Origin: Nematocida parisii ERTm1
Lineage: Eukaryota; Microsporidia
DNA: 64,000 bases
Direction: 5' to 3'
Assembly (NCBI RefSeq): GCF_000250985.1
Contig: NW_013524651.1
Coordinates: forward strand, 186,001 to 250,000
Shown in pieces: positions 39,774-49,891 of the stretch; the stretch's first letter is position 1; each line of letters begins with the position of its first letter. The translations under genes were made by a program, and so were the position numbers. The notes under the pieces are model-generated. The model worked only from the letters and a program-made list of their open reading frames with translations. It was not told the origin of the DNA and made no database searches.

Positions 39774-41243
39774 TTAATTATAATAATATATTACAGTACA
39801 CAGAAGATGCACACATAAGTACGTACATGTGAGGATGCCTTTCTTTTTCTTATTAAACATAAAAATAGGTAATAATCTGAATAATCTGTCTAAAACAATA
39901 AAAGTAAATGATGTAACGATTGAAAAAACCGTTAAATATTTTATAATTACACTCTTAATAATAATCTGATACTTCCATTGAATAACAGAAATTATTATGG
40001 TTGTAATAATTATAATTATATCTGTAAAGTATCTTATAACCCATTTTGTACTCTTCCTGTAGGTATAATCAATGATTACATTCATTCTAATGAAATATCC
40101 TGTACATATAATGCTTGCTGTATATAAAAATACCATAAATATGAGTATGTATAAATTAGTTATTATGCTGAACTTGTTATGTGTTTGTAGGGAATTTATA
40201 AATACGAATAGTTTTTGTAGAATATTTGTGATAAATATGTGGATTAGTAAACACCCAAATAATTTATGAGTACACGGAAGTATAATGTACCTGATTCTTG
40301 AATAATTTGTGTTTAGAAAGGATTTTATGCGAGTATTCTTGATTAGTAGCGTATTCTTGCAAATTGTTGAGAAGTTCTTGTTACTGAATTGGTTTACATG
40401 CATATCTATAACTAGCAAGAGATAGTGCATCCTATAAGTAGATTTGATATTGCCACTCTTATCAAATAACTCATAGAAAAGAAGTAGTAAATCGTACGTG
40501 CCATACCCGTATACGCCATAAGAAATATATGCTAATTCACCATAGTATGTTATAAACCCTTTAAGCAACTTTATGTCGCTAACTTTAACTTCTGTGGAAT
40601 TATTTATACAGTGGGATACTCTGCTGTTCAGATTAATTATTTCTGTGTACATGTCTGAATTTTTTAGAATATTAAGCATCTCGGATTTTTCTGTGTGAGT
40701 CTTAGAGTATAAATCAGTGCACTTCTCAACAGAATGCACAAGATTCATGAGAATGGATAAGAAATACTTGTACTCCCTGTGAAACCGCCAAAGACTTTCT
40801 AATATATGGGAATAATTGAAGAGCCTTCTGTTTTTATGGATTATTTCTAAGTTATACGCATTTTTGTAGAGATTAAATCTGTTAATTAAACTATTCCTTG
40901 AGGATTCAAGTAATTTCAGTGCATTAATCCCGGATGGGGCTGTTTTTGAAATGTGCTCTAAAAGTATTATTATCTTTAAACGAGGACTTTTTACTTCGTG
41001 CTCTATAATTAGCTCAACTATCCTTTGAATCTCTTCAGAAACAGCCCCTGCTAGATGCACAGTTCTTTCTAAATTTAATTTCTGTACAAATTCTGTGTAT
41101 GCCTCTATCATTCTGCTTGATACTGTGGACTCATTAGAATGCGTGGTAATTGTTCTTTGAATGTCCTTTTCTATAGTAATGCATGCTTTTTTATTAACTT
41201 TTGGTGGGGGATTAATATCTAGCGTAAGGAAGTGTGGGTTCAT
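39774..41243 (-). CDS. multi-pass membrane protein of unknown function
   Basis: 489 residues from ATG at 41243. The first 270 residues are helical and probably cytosolic (start MNPHFLTLDINPPPKVNKK). From about 325 onward there are four or five hydrophobic helices, including LYILIFMVFLYTASIICTGYFI, YFTDIIIIITTIIISVI, YLTVFSIVTSFTFIVL and a last one, TCTYLCVHLLCTVIYYY. No signal peptide. I do not recognise the family. Confidence 0.7.
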   Translation of the reverse strand: MNPHFLTLDINPPPKVNKKACITIEKDIQRTITTHSNESTVSSRMIEAYTEFVQKLNLERTVHLAGAVSEEIQRIVELIIEHEVKSPRLKIIILLEHISKTAPSGINALKLLESSRNSLINRFNLYKNAYNLEIIHKNRRLFNYSHILESLWRFHREYKYFLSILMNLVHSVEKCTDLYSKTHTEKSEMLNILKNSDMYTEIINLNSRVSHCINNSTEVKVSDIKLLKGFITYYGELAYISYGVYGYGTYDLLLLFYELFDKSGNIKSTYRMHYLLLVIDMHVNQFSNKNFSTICKNTLLIKNTRIKSFLNTNYSRIRYIILPCTHKLFGCLLIHIFITNILQKLFVFINSLQTHNKFSIITNLYILIFMVFLYTASIICTGYFIRMNVIIDYTYRKSTKWVIRYFTDIIIIITTIIISVIQWKYQIIIKSVIIKYLTVFSIVTSFTFIVLDRLFRLLPIFMFNKKKKGILTCTYLCVHLLCTVIYYYN

Positions 41244-41816
41244 CTGTGCGTGTATCTGTGTAAACCGTGTTTTTATTTTAAATTTCTTAGGAATAAGTTT
41301 AATTAAACCAAGCAGTTTTTATTAATTTTCTATCAAAAATGTCTATTAAACAATAAAATACAGCCCAAATAAACAATAACATAAACATAACAGAAACCAT
41401 ACTTAAATGAATTATGAAATATTCAGAAATATGTATACAAAATAAAATACTAAATAATAGTATAATACAGAAAATTTGGGTATAATAGATAGAATAACCA
41501 GGAATAGTTTAAATATGGCTAGATATGTAGGTTTCTATTGTATAATTTATTCTTATTGGGAATAATTAGAATTTTAGTCAATTCTTGTAGAGTGCTTTAT
41601 AGACTTATCTTATAGCAGAAGCAGTCCGATTAACACATAACATACCCAAAAACAAAATAAGGAAAGCCAAGCACTGTGCAGAGAATGGAATATTTAGAGT
41701 ACCCCAAAATTCTGAAATTAGTCAGAATGTTTAATTTACAGCTGAAATTATTATGGGGCTGGTATAAGCTGAAATTTCTACGATTATTGCATTAATGCAT
41801 TGTTTATACTGGTTTA
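41244..41816. other. intergenic, nothing recognised
   Basis: 573 AT-rich bases. It includes the promoter of the minus-strand membrane-protein gene and the 3' flank of the integrase-like gene. No small gene or structured element is visible. Confidence 0.55.
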
Positions 41817-43433
41817 TTATGAATTGAATTTTTTGTATAAAAATCCAATTAAGTGCTTGTTCTCCTCTTGGTATTTATTTTTCATTTTAAATATTCTTTC
41901 CTGTGGTACTGTGCTGATTTCTTTTGTGTCCACATTGTATAATTCCCACGCATGGGGATTCTCTGGAGATGGTTTAATAATCCAATACTTATGCGGGAGT
42001 AATTGCATCTTTGATGGGTCTATGCCCCTGGCCCATAGCTCGCTTGCGCCAGGAATGGCTATTGGACAATTATTTTCATTTGCTAGATTTATTATGCTAG
42101 AAGACTTTAGCATAGAACGGGGTATAGGTACTTTAGAAATTGAATCTGGCGAAGCAACTGCTACTATTTTCCCTTTTATAGAATCTTCTGGATTTATCTC
42201 TAAATATGTGTTTTTGTAGTCACTTGGATTGTACATAGTTAAAAGATTCTTCGTTTCTGGATCTATTTCATTTAATAAATCTTCATTCTCTTCTGTTTTA
42301 GCTTTTTTGTTTTTTGGTACTGGAGTAGTGGGTGATACCATTGAATCTTCTGGCAGTAAATCTATTAGGGAGGGAAGGTCTGCGCGAAGAATTGTGTACT
42401 TCTTTTTGAATGGAGCAGTTTTCCAATTGACATGTTTTACAACTCGCCTAAAAAATAGATTGGCTGGTGTGCGCCTTACTATATGCATGCCTTTCTCGTT
42501 GCACGGTGTAAAGTTCTGTTTGTAAACTGCATTCTTCAAAACCTCGCTTAATGCAGATTTTGGGTTGTTGCTAATTTCTACTGTAAGCCACGACTTCTGC
42601 TTCTTTGGAGCGTGCGTTGTCTCAGAAGCAAAATGTTCTGGATACTTCTTAGGATCAACTACTTGTGTCTTGTATGTGTTTTGTAAAAAATCAATTACCT
42701 CTTTGCAGCTAAGCTCCTCTCCATGTAACTTTGTTAGTATAGGCACTCCATACGTATGAACTAATGTGGAAATATAGTTGTGGATTATATCTGTGTCAAA
42801 ATATGGCATCTCCTTGTAAAAAGTGAACTTGGAATATATGTCCATTACAAACAAGATATACCCACCCTTTTCTGAGACCAGGTCTTTCCATGGGATTAAA
42901 AACATAAATATAGCAAACCATGGCTCTTGAATAACCTTTACCCGATAGTCGCGCGTTTGGATTGGTTTTGCCCAGGGAATTATATTTCTACACTGTGGAC
43001 ACATATAAATCCATGGGTGTATATTGTTTATATTCAGCCCATAATACTCTCTTGATATTAGGTCATAAACTTTCTTTACTGGATTATGTTCATCCCCATG
43101 AAAGTGCCAGAATAACTCTCTAATACGGTCAACATCCTTATAAGAAACAACAACCAGCGGATCTCCTTCGGCATTGTTAACAAATAGAGTGTCTTTGACC
43201 GTGTATAAAACTTTCCCATATCTTTTAATCTTCTCTCTTATTGAGTAGTCGCCACCGCTAAGAAACTCTCCATCTGTTTGGTGGTAGTATTTTATTCCTT
43301 CAATTAATTCTTTTGTGAATTTATTTCTTATGTCTTCTTTTACTTGCTGTAAACTTATCTCATTTTCTTCTAAATCGTCTTCCTGGGCTTTACTTTTATG
43401 TGTATCTTTTAATGCACTGTATGAGGGATTCAT
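41817..43433 (-). CDS. domesticated integrase-like protein (Ty3/gypsy type), catalytic aspartates lost
   Basis: 538 residues from ATG at 43433. An HHCC zinc domain of retroviral/Ty3 integrases is present: H112, H116, C145, C148. Then comes a core with the usual landmarks PWFAIFMFLIPW (consensus PWxxxxxDFIGP), GGYILFVMDIYSKF (YILVVVDRFSK) and YGVPILTKLHGEEL (GxPxxxxSDNGxEF). By this alignment the first catalytic Asp is Phe178 and the second is Leu236, so strand transfer should be impossible. The C-terminal part YWIIKPSPENPHAWELYNVDT resembles the SH3-like integrase tail. No gag, protease or reverse transcriptase flanks it and there are no LTRs, so it looks like a host gene derived from an integrase. 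Confidence 0.7.
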   Translation of the reverse strand: MNPSYSALKDTHKSKAQEDDLEENEISLQQVKEDIRNKFTKELIEGIKYYHQTDGEFLSGGDYSIREKIKRYGKVLYTVKDTLFVNNAEGDPLVVVSYKDVDRIRELFWHFHGDEHNPVKKVYDLISREYYGLNINNIHPWIYMCPQCRNIIPWAKPIQTRDYRVKVIQEPWFAIFMFLIPWKDLVSEKGGYILFVMDIYSKFTFYKEMPYFDTDIIHNYISTLVHTYGVPILTKLHGEELSCKEVIDFLQNTYKTQVVDPKKYPEHFASETTHAPKKQKSWLTVEISNNPKSALSEVLKNAVYKQNFTPCNEKGMHIVRRTPANLFFRRVVKHVNWKTAPFKKKYTILRADLPSLIDLLPEDSMVSPTTPVPKNKKAKTEENEDLLNEIDPETKNLLTMYNPSDYKNTYLEINPEDSIKGKIVAVASPDSISKVPIPRSMLKSSSIINLANENNCPIAIPGASELWARGIDPSKMQLLPHKYWIIKPSPENPHAWELYNVDTKEISTVPQERIFKMKNKYQEENKHLIGFLYKKFNS

Positions 43434-43453
43434 TCTCTGTAAATTTTTTCATT

Positions 43454-44101
43454 ATGGATAAAACTACGTATGCTAAGCTGAGTGCGGGAAATCCAAATAC
43501 CCGGCACAGTAACATATACATCCACACAATTCTAACAACGATTAAGAAATACAATAGAGAAGTATCCTTTAAGGAAATTGAAGCAGAGACTGGTATAGAC
43601 ATAGAGCGCACGCCTGGCCTGCTAGACCTTCTGAGTAAAAACCAAAGGATTATCACAGAGGGGAAAACTCTCCGGTTCATACCTCTGCACAAAATAGAGA
43701 GTGAAGAGGAGCTATTAGAAATACTCAAAAAAACCAATTCTGAGCACGGCATCCCCATTCAAGAATTGCTTGACAGAAGTAATGACATAGCCCCTTTTAT
43801 AGATGGCCTGGTCCAGAAGAACCAAGCAATTGTTCTGAAAGATATTGATGGTTCATCAACTATCTTCTATAACTCACTGAATATTAAGAATGTAGACCCA
43901 GAAATCATAAAGTTATATGAAGAAGTCACCATTCCAGAACCACAAGAACTGGCCAAAAGGCTAACAACCGCAGGATTATCTATGAACAGTGCACAGGAAA
44001 AACCTGTAAGAAAGGCCATGCCAATTCAAAAGAAAAAGAAATATCATAGAAAAATAAAGATAACAAATACACATCTAAATAACAAAGAATTGGATATTTA
44101 G
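43454..44101 (+). CDS. TFA2: transcription initiation factor IIE, beta subunit
   Basis: 215 residues from ATG at 43454 (MDKTTYAKLSAG). The winged-helix core of TFIIE-beta is followed by family-specific elements: LLDLLSKNQRIITEGKTL, HGIPIQELLDRSNDIAPFID (GxxxxELxDxxPxxxxxI), GSSTIFYNSL (the 'ILFYND' strand), VDPEIIKLYEEVTIPE (the 'VDEEFxxLWRSV' block), and a basic end, AMPIQKKKKYHRKIKITNTH, matching 'PIQRRKK...FKTHN'. It helps open the promoter with TFIIH at RNA polymerase II. Divergent from the integrase-like gene with only 20 bp between the ATGs, so the two share a promoter region. Confidence 0.85.
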   Translation: MDKTTYAKLSAGNPNTRHSNIYIHTILTTIKKYNREVSFKEIEAETGIDIERTPGLLDLLSKNQRIITEGKTLRFIPLHKIESEEELLEILKKTNSEHGIPIQELLDRSNDIAPFIDGLVQKNQAIVLKDIDGSSTIFYNSLNIKNVDPEIIKLYEEVTIPEPQELAKRLTTAGLSMNSAQEKPVRKAMPIQKKKKYHRKIKITNTHLNNKELDI

Positions 44102-44676
44102 CAAAGGACACACCTTCTAACTAGACTATAATCCAAAAATAGAAAATAATTTTGTGCGAAATTCAGATTGTTCTGAATTATTGCTTCTTCACAATTAGAA
44201 ATACCTAGAAAAGAAAAATAAAACAATTTTGTATGCACTTTCTATGATTTTCCACTAAAGCCAAAATATGCAGTATTCTTCCGTAATAGAGTGTAAATCC
44301 AACAAAAAATAATAATTGCCATTTGTAAATTTCTATAGAAAATTTATTGTGAACTATGCATGATTTATTAAAATAAAATATTATTTATGCCTTACATTTA
44401 TTATTATTCTTAAAATGCCTTAATTACAGAGTGAGCATTCACTATTTTATGAATGAATTCTTTTAGTCGTAAATTCCTATACGGATTGTGGCAAACCATT
44501 ACTCAATTGACGACTTAATATAATTCCAGAAATTTTAAAAGTAGAAATCTAATTTTTTTAATTTAATGATCCTGATACAAACAACAACGAAAGAACTTAA
44601 GACAAGACCAAGACATTATACCGCACCCAGTTTTGCATTCAATAAAGGAACAATCGGATATACTGATACACTTTCT
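44102..44676. other. intergenic, with the second copy of the dispersed 40-nt element
   Basis: 575 bases. 44354-44395 is the shared element. From 44566 a short plus-strand frame (MILIQTTTKELKTRPRHY) is less AT-rich than its surroundings and overlaps the 3' end of the next gene; I do not count it as a gene. Confidence 0.55.
44354..44395 (+). repeat. dispersed 40-nt element, copy 2, 3' of secreted paralogue C
   Basis: CTATGCATGATTTATTAAAA, then TAAAATATTATTTATGCCTTAC. It is near-identical to 32409-32450 and lies about 280 bases beyond the stop of the minus-strand gene at 44677-47751, the same relative position as copy 1. Confidence 0.85.
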
Positions 44677-47600
44677 CTAGTTGACTATTACCTCACCCAC
44701 AGCCGGCTTTCGCGGCGTGCGCACGTCACGGACCAAAAATACTTCATACTTTTTTATTAGATAACTAAGTTTTTTGGCGTATTCAAGGTCTTTTTTAATC
44801 AAGTTAAGCACGTGGTTCTTTACTGTTTGAGGAAACTTTGATTTTTCAAACTTTGATATCGTATTTTTAATATTTTCATCTGTATATTCATATTTAGTTT
44901 CATTAATTGTGATAAAATCTTCATCAATCACAATTTTATCAAAGAGTATTGTTGTAATCTTGTTAAAAACATCTGATCTAAAAGACATGTTAAGCCAAAC
45001 CAACCATATATCATTGGCTTTTATGACGGTTTCATATTCTGGAAGATCTCTGTCTATGCTATTTAAAAATGCTTCAATTTCTAATAATGGTTTTATAGAT
45101 GTAATTCCATGTGTTAATAGAGAAAGAAACTGAGTATTAGAACCACTGTCAATTTGGCATACTATAGCTGCAAAAAAGTTCCCTCTATCACTTTTTGTTA
45201 GTAAGTGAGCCTTTAAAAACTCTAAATGCCTATTGAAAAAATTGTTGTTATATATATATTGCTCATAATACACACCTGCTGAGTATGAAAGGATATTTCT
45301 ATCAACTATCGTTATGGGTATATTAACTTTTGTACAGAAACCTTTGTAGAATCCTGCTCTATATAATGGATTGAAAAAAACGTCACGCACTGTATTTAAG
45401 TCTTCTAATGGAAGACTTCCTATTATATTAGACAGAAGTCGTGACCATGGATCGGTTTCTTCTAATGAATGCTCTAATAAGCACTCTCTAATATATCGTA
45501 TTATGTATATTTTATATTCAGCGCTTTTAAATGTGTTATACAGAAAAAACTTTTCTATTGGGTAGAAATAGTTGTTTTCTCGTGATATCTTTATATTTTC
45601 TTTATAATAATTACTTATAAATCTGTTACCCTCCATTAATTTGTCTACAAAGTGCATAAGTAGGAAATCTGTTAGAGTTTTTTCCGACTCATTCTCAATA
45701 CTGTTCTTATTATTAATTATTTCCTTCTTTTTTTCATTTGTTAAAGTATTAATTCTACTGGGGAAGGATGTGGCCTGTAAATGCTCAATAGTATGGATCA
45801 ATTTTATTCCTCCTTCTAAATTTAAATAACTATATGTTATAACTACTTCTCCAAATAATTCCGTTTGCCCATTAAGATTTGGGCATTTTGACATATTTAA
45901 AATATCTATCTTTATTTCTCTGCTTGGCAATTCTGAGTCTTCTTCTGCAGTATATTTCTTAGAGAGTGATAAAATCAATTCTTCTGTGTATAACTCTACT
46001 TTTGTGAATAATTCACTCTGATTAACATTATCTTCCCTTTCTAGAAGAGTATTAAGCTCTTTAAATGATTCTTCTTCATCAGAATACCTCCCAGTTATTT
46101 CAGCAATGACATATAGCATATTTATTATACCAGGTGCAAGCTCATTTCTATTTTCTTTTAGATATCTAATATTCTCATTCTCTAGATCAGCCACTACTTT
46201 ACTCCACTCCATATGCATCTCGTATGTATCAGTCTCCAGTTGTTTATTGTACGTATCAAAGAACCTTTTCAAGTCCGGTGATACTTCTCCCATGTGGTCT
46301 ATATTATACTCTTTACTCTTTGAATCATATGCTAAACAGCAAAACAAGCTAAGCAATCCAGCCTCAACACAGTCGCTGTACTTTTTGCCAACATTAAAGG
46401 AATCTTCTTTTCTATTATATGATGAGATACTTCTATATTTTGATATATCTATGTCGCCAGAAAATGGAAATACATTTACTAGAGGGGACTCTTTATATAT
46501 TGTAGTCAATATGTCTATTCTATGCTTTGCTTTAATTGTATTAGCACCACTAGATTTAACAAAACACTTGTCAACAATGCTTTTCAGATATTCCACGTCT
46601 TCATTTGATCCTTCCTTCTCTTTTTGTTCTATACACTCTTTAAGCATAGAATATACCTCTTTTGCCAACTCAATTATTTTTTCTTCACTATCCAAGTACT
46701 CGAATATATAATACTGTATTAGCCACCGTGCATTGTTTAAAAACTTGCCGGTTTTAAACTCTTCATATGTTCTTGGCTCTGCATATTTACCCCCTTCCCG
46801 TATATCTAGATTCGTTTTATTGCCTATAAAGAAATTTATAACATTGGCTGCTCTTGTTTGTGGTACTGCTTTTTTCTTTTCTTTGCTATTTTCATTCTTT
46901 CTACTATCCGGGCGGTATTTCATACTTAGAGAGAATATATTTTTTTTCTCTCCACTCTCTTCATTTTCTTTCTTACTTTCTGTTTTGCTCTCTTTTAATT
47001 TTCTCTTTTTATTTTTCTTCTTTATTTCCGGCTTACTCTCTTTCAAGTCTTCTGTTTTATTTTCTTCCTCAGATTTTACTATGATCTCTTTCAAGACTAG
47101 CATTGGGCTAGTTTTACTGCCTTCTAGTTTCAGTGGTATATCCACTCCCTCTGCCAATAAAAATAAACAAGCTAAAATATGAATTTTATGCTTACTTACA
47201 TGCTCAAGATGAAGAAATTTAATAAACGAATCATTTCTAGAAGTATATATTGATAAAAACCCAGTAGAAGAAGGAAACATCTCTATCAGTGTTTGGTGGT
47301 AGTCTTCAAAATACGTTGTCTTTTTCTTTTTTTCTTCATTTTTTTTTTCAGTTGGAATCTCTGCTGTTTCTTCATTCTTTTGCTCAGTGAGATGTATCTC
47401 TGTTGCCTTTTCTTTCTTCTCTTCAGTAGAAGGTTTTATATATGCTACATCCTTATTATAGTCTCTTGTTGACTCTATTTTTAAATTCCTTTCATTCTCT
47501 TCATCATCTATAACAATTAGACTGTAATGTGCATCTGTTCCCGGTGATAAAAACCGCATTGAATACATTAAATTCAACTTCTCACAAATAAATTCCTGTA

Positions 47601-47751
47601 TAGGAGATAGTGACCCATTGGATTTTATGTACATTCCATCTTTTATCTCAGTCCCATGGGTTTTCTCATATGTACTTAACCCTACTTTACAGCATATCCT
47701 ATATAAAGTAACTATTCCAATAATTATAATAAGCTCTTTCCTTATAAGCAT
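44677..47751 (-). CDS. secreted paralogue family, member C (1024 residues)
   Basis: 1024 residues from ATG at 47751, with an N-terminal signal/anchor (MLIRKELIIIIGIVTLYRICC). Family motifs: GSLSP (46-50), MFPSSTGFLSIYTSRND, HILACLFLLAEGVDIPL, TGKFLNNARWLIQYYIFEYLD, LLSLFCCLAYDSKS, WSKVVADLENENIRYLKE, IINMLYVIAEITG. It differs from members A and B by two K/E-rich insertions (about 110-150 and 245-300, with KKKNKKRKLKESKTESKKEN). Its C-terminal region aligns with that of member A (IIGSLPLEDLNTVRD versus IIGSIPLDNLCTRD). No known domain. Probably exported. Confidence 0.8.
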   Translation of the reverse strand: MLIRKELIIIIGIVTLYRICCKVGLSTYEKTHGTEIKDGMYIKSNGSLSPIQEFICEKLNLMYSMRFLSPGTDAHYSLIVIDDEENERNLKIESTRDYNKDVAYIKPSTEEKKEKATEIHLTEQKNEETAEIPTEKKNEEKKKKTTYFEDYHQTLIEMFPSSTGFLSIYTSRNDSFIKFLHLEHVSKHKIHILACLFLLAEGVDIPLKLEGSKTSPMLVLKEIIVKSEEENKTEDLKESKPEIKKKNKKRKLKESKTESKKENEESGEKKNIFSLSMKYRPDSRKNENSKEKKKAVPQTRAANVINFFIGNKTNLDIREGGKYAEPRTYEEFKTGKFLNNARWLIQYYIFEYLDSEEKIIELAKEVYSMLKECIEQKEKEGSNEDVEYLKSIVDKCFVKSSGANTIKAKHRIDILTTIYKESPLVNVFPFSGDIDISKYRSISSYNRKEDSFNVGKKYSDCVEAGLLSLFCCLAYDSKSKEYNIDHMGEVSPDLKRFFDTYNKQLETDTYEMHMEWSKVVADLENENIRYLKENRNELAPGIINMLYVIAEITGRYSDEEESFKELNTLLEREDNVNQSELFTKVELYTEELILSLSKKYTAEEDSELPSREIKIDILNMSKCPNLNGQTELFGEVVITYSYLNLEGGIKLIHTIEHLQATSFPSRINTLTNEKKKEIINNKNSIENESEKTLTDFLLMHFVDKLMEGNRFISNYYKENIKISRENNYFYPIEKFFLYNTFKSAEYKIYIIRYIRECLLEHSLEETDPWSRLLSNIIGSLPLEDLNTVRDVFFNPLYRAGFYKGFCTKVNIPITIVDRNILSYSAGVYYEQYIYNNNFFNRHLEFLKAHLLTKSDRGNFFAAIVCQIDSGSNTQFLSLLTHGITSIKPLLEIEAFLNSIDRDLPEYETVIKANDIWLVWLNMSFRSDVFNKITTILFDKIVIDEDFITINETKYEYTDENIKNTISKFEKSKFPQTVKNHVLNLIKKDLEYAKKLSYLIKKYEVFLVRDVRTPRKPAVGEVIVN

Positions 47752-48200
47752 ATCTCTATTATTAAAAGTAGAAAATATTTAAATATTCTTAAAATAAATC
47801 TGTAAATAAAAATAATTTCTTGATAATGAAGAAGTTTACTTTTTTATAAAAATATATTATTTATTGGTTATTCATAGACTAATAAATGTCAATAAATATA
47901 TTTATAGTAACATTGCTATCCAATTAGACAATATAACAGACAAATGACAGTTAGTACATTGGCAGGATCATAAACAACAAATGGAATTATTGCATATTTG
48001 GGTACTTAATAAATGTCTGGATTTAGTTATAATAGACAATGATTATATTTATAAAGAGGGCAGTGTATATAATTGGATTTGTATGATTATTCTGTGCTGT
48101 CTGTTGTAGTATAGACTAATATTTTATTTTGATGTATTTCTGTATTTTATGATGGTATAAGACTGGGCTTCTTATATGAAAATGTTTTATTAATTTTTAT
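47752..48200. other. bidirectional intergenic region
   Basis: 449 AT-rich bases between divergent starts. It must hold both promoters. No structured RNA, repeat or small gene is evident. Confidence 0.55.
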
Positions 48201-49325
48201 ATGGACACAGTCGTAGTTGTGTTTGAAAGACCTTCTTCAGTATCGTTAAAAAGTCTGTCTGAGCAAGCTAGAACACTCTTATTTCCCCTCCGGATATTTC
48301 CTGTGCAGATGGAAAATGGAAGAATTATAAAGAGATGGGCACTTACCAAATCAGATAAAGAGTATGCATTCGTTGAAAAGGAAGAAAGATGCGAAGTATT
48401 AAAGAGTTTTGTTGAACAGCTCAGAACAAGTGCGTGTATAGTTCTGGTGGATATGCAAAGTGACCTGCAGAAGAAGTGGTATTTCTGTATTAATACACAG
48501 GAGAGTGCTCTGGCAGTGTATATGAATAGTATAGAGCTGGACAGGTATAAAGTAGAGAATACTATTTCTGGTGTTATAGAGGCATCTAATATATTTTTTA
48601 AAAGAATTACTATTTCGCTTATAGGAATACGTATACGAAATAAAAGTGGAAAAAAAGAAAGCATTGATATTCCAATAGGTGTGGATAAGATTGAATATCC
48701 AATACCAACAGAAATGACAATGATACAGCACCAGCCCACAGGAATTCTTATACACTCCCGGCCTGCTGCATTAGGAAGTGGACTCCTTATGAAGATTCTT
48801 TCAAAGAATGAACTATTCTTCTCTGCGTATAAACCAGGAGTATTCCTTAAACTGCATTTAGTACAAGACAGGCCAGTTGCAGATGTTTTTAGACTACCTG
48901 AAGCAATTACACTCTTAGACTCATCCTTGCCTTTTATGAAGAAGTACCACCTGCAGGAATATTTACAGTATGTAATAAAGAAGTACGGAGAAGATATCCG
49001 TGCGCTTTCAACTATTTTCTCGGAAAAGCCAGAAAAAAGAGATTTAGAGTCTGCGCTAAGTGAAGAAATAAAAAGAATCCGCGTTATACAGCTTGACAGA
49101 AGAAATAGACTTCTGCAGGGAGTGAATGACCTTCTAAGCACACTATGTTTTAAAGAAAGCGATCCAAGGCATATTATTCTTGCAACTCTAAGTGTTGTAT
49201 ATAACGAAATAGTTAAAAGACAGAAAATAGAAGGCGTAGATGGTCCCATGTACATTCACTTACCACCAAGTAAAATAGCACCGCCTTCTTCCCTGCACAG
49301 CCTTTTAAAAGAAATAGAAATGTAA
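48201..49325 (+). CDS. conserved-looking hypothetical protein, 374 residues
   Basis: ATG at 48201 opens MDTVVVVFERPSSVSL. The protein is soluble-looking, with balanced composition and codon use, and alternating strands and helices (CIVLVDMQSDLQKKWYFCIN, ISLIGIRIRNKSGKKESIDIPI). The C-terminal third is helical and ends PSKIAPPSSLHSLLKEIEM. No signal peptide, transmembrane helix or known motif. The even composition compared with neighbours suggests a constrained housekeeping gene. I do not recognise it. Confidence 0.75.
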   Translation: MDTVVVVFERPSSVSLKSLSEQARTLLFPLRIFPVQMENGRIIKRWALTKSDKEYAFVEKEERCEVLKSFVEQLRTSACIVLVDMQSDLQKKWYFCINTQESALAVYMNSIELDRYKVENTISGVIEASNIFFKRITISLIGIRIRNKSGKKESIDIPIGVDKIEYPIPTEMTMIQHQPTGILIHSRPAALGSGLLMKILSKNELFFSAYKPGVFLKLHLVQDRPVADVFRLPEAITLLDSSLPFMKKYHLQEYLQYVIKKYGEDIRALSTIFSEKPEKRDLESALSEEIKRIRVIQLDRRNRLLQGVNDLLSTLCFKESDPRHIILATLSVVYNEIVKRQKIEGVDGPMYIHLPPSKIAPPSSLHSLLKEIEM

Positions 49326-49891
49326 TTTATTCTATTCTGTTTAATAATATTAATATTTGGAATTCATGCAATAAAATTATCTGTTAATTTCATAGAATTC
49401 CGTTATATTTAATCCAGTAATATTCTCGTCAATTATAGAATATTCTCAATAAATATAAAATCTAAAGAGTAAATTTATTTATATTCCTCTGGTAATAAAA
49501 TATTCTGAAATAAAACAAGAAATAAAAAGAATTCTGAAATTTTTAGAATCTTATTAACTAAGAGAGAAAAGCACTTATATGATTTTATAGTAAAGAAAAA
49601 ACACATTATAAATACTTGAATATAAATAGAAATCATGTATAAAACAGTGACAAATAGGCAACTTACAGCATATACTTGTTTTTTGGGCAGGATAAGGATA
49701 TTTATATGAATACTTCCAGATATTTGATAATGCCAGGAGATATTTAATATATACATAAAATATTAGTTATTGTACGTGTATTGGGTGTAAAACACAGAAA
49801 TATCCCTAAAAGGAAATGTTAGTATGCTTTTATATCTGTGGGTAGTAGGTAGTATATTTTAGTAAATAAAATTGTAAATGTTTTTACTGGA
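49326..49891. other. intergenic, no gene supported
   Basis: 566 AT-rich bases between two tandem plus-strand genes. A minus-strand frame at 49475-49756 (93 codons) reads as F/I/Y-rich random AT sequence, and I do not accept it. Confidence 0.5.

Noticed and set aside
44566-44760. 64-codon plus-strand frame near the end of secreted member C
   Set aside because: It overlaps the minus-strand gene by 84 bases and has no recognisable feature. Its higher GC is worth remembering but is not enough.
49475-49756. 93-codon minus-strand frame
   Set aside because: F/I/Y/L-rich translation without clear topology or conserved look; consistent with random AT-rich DNA.
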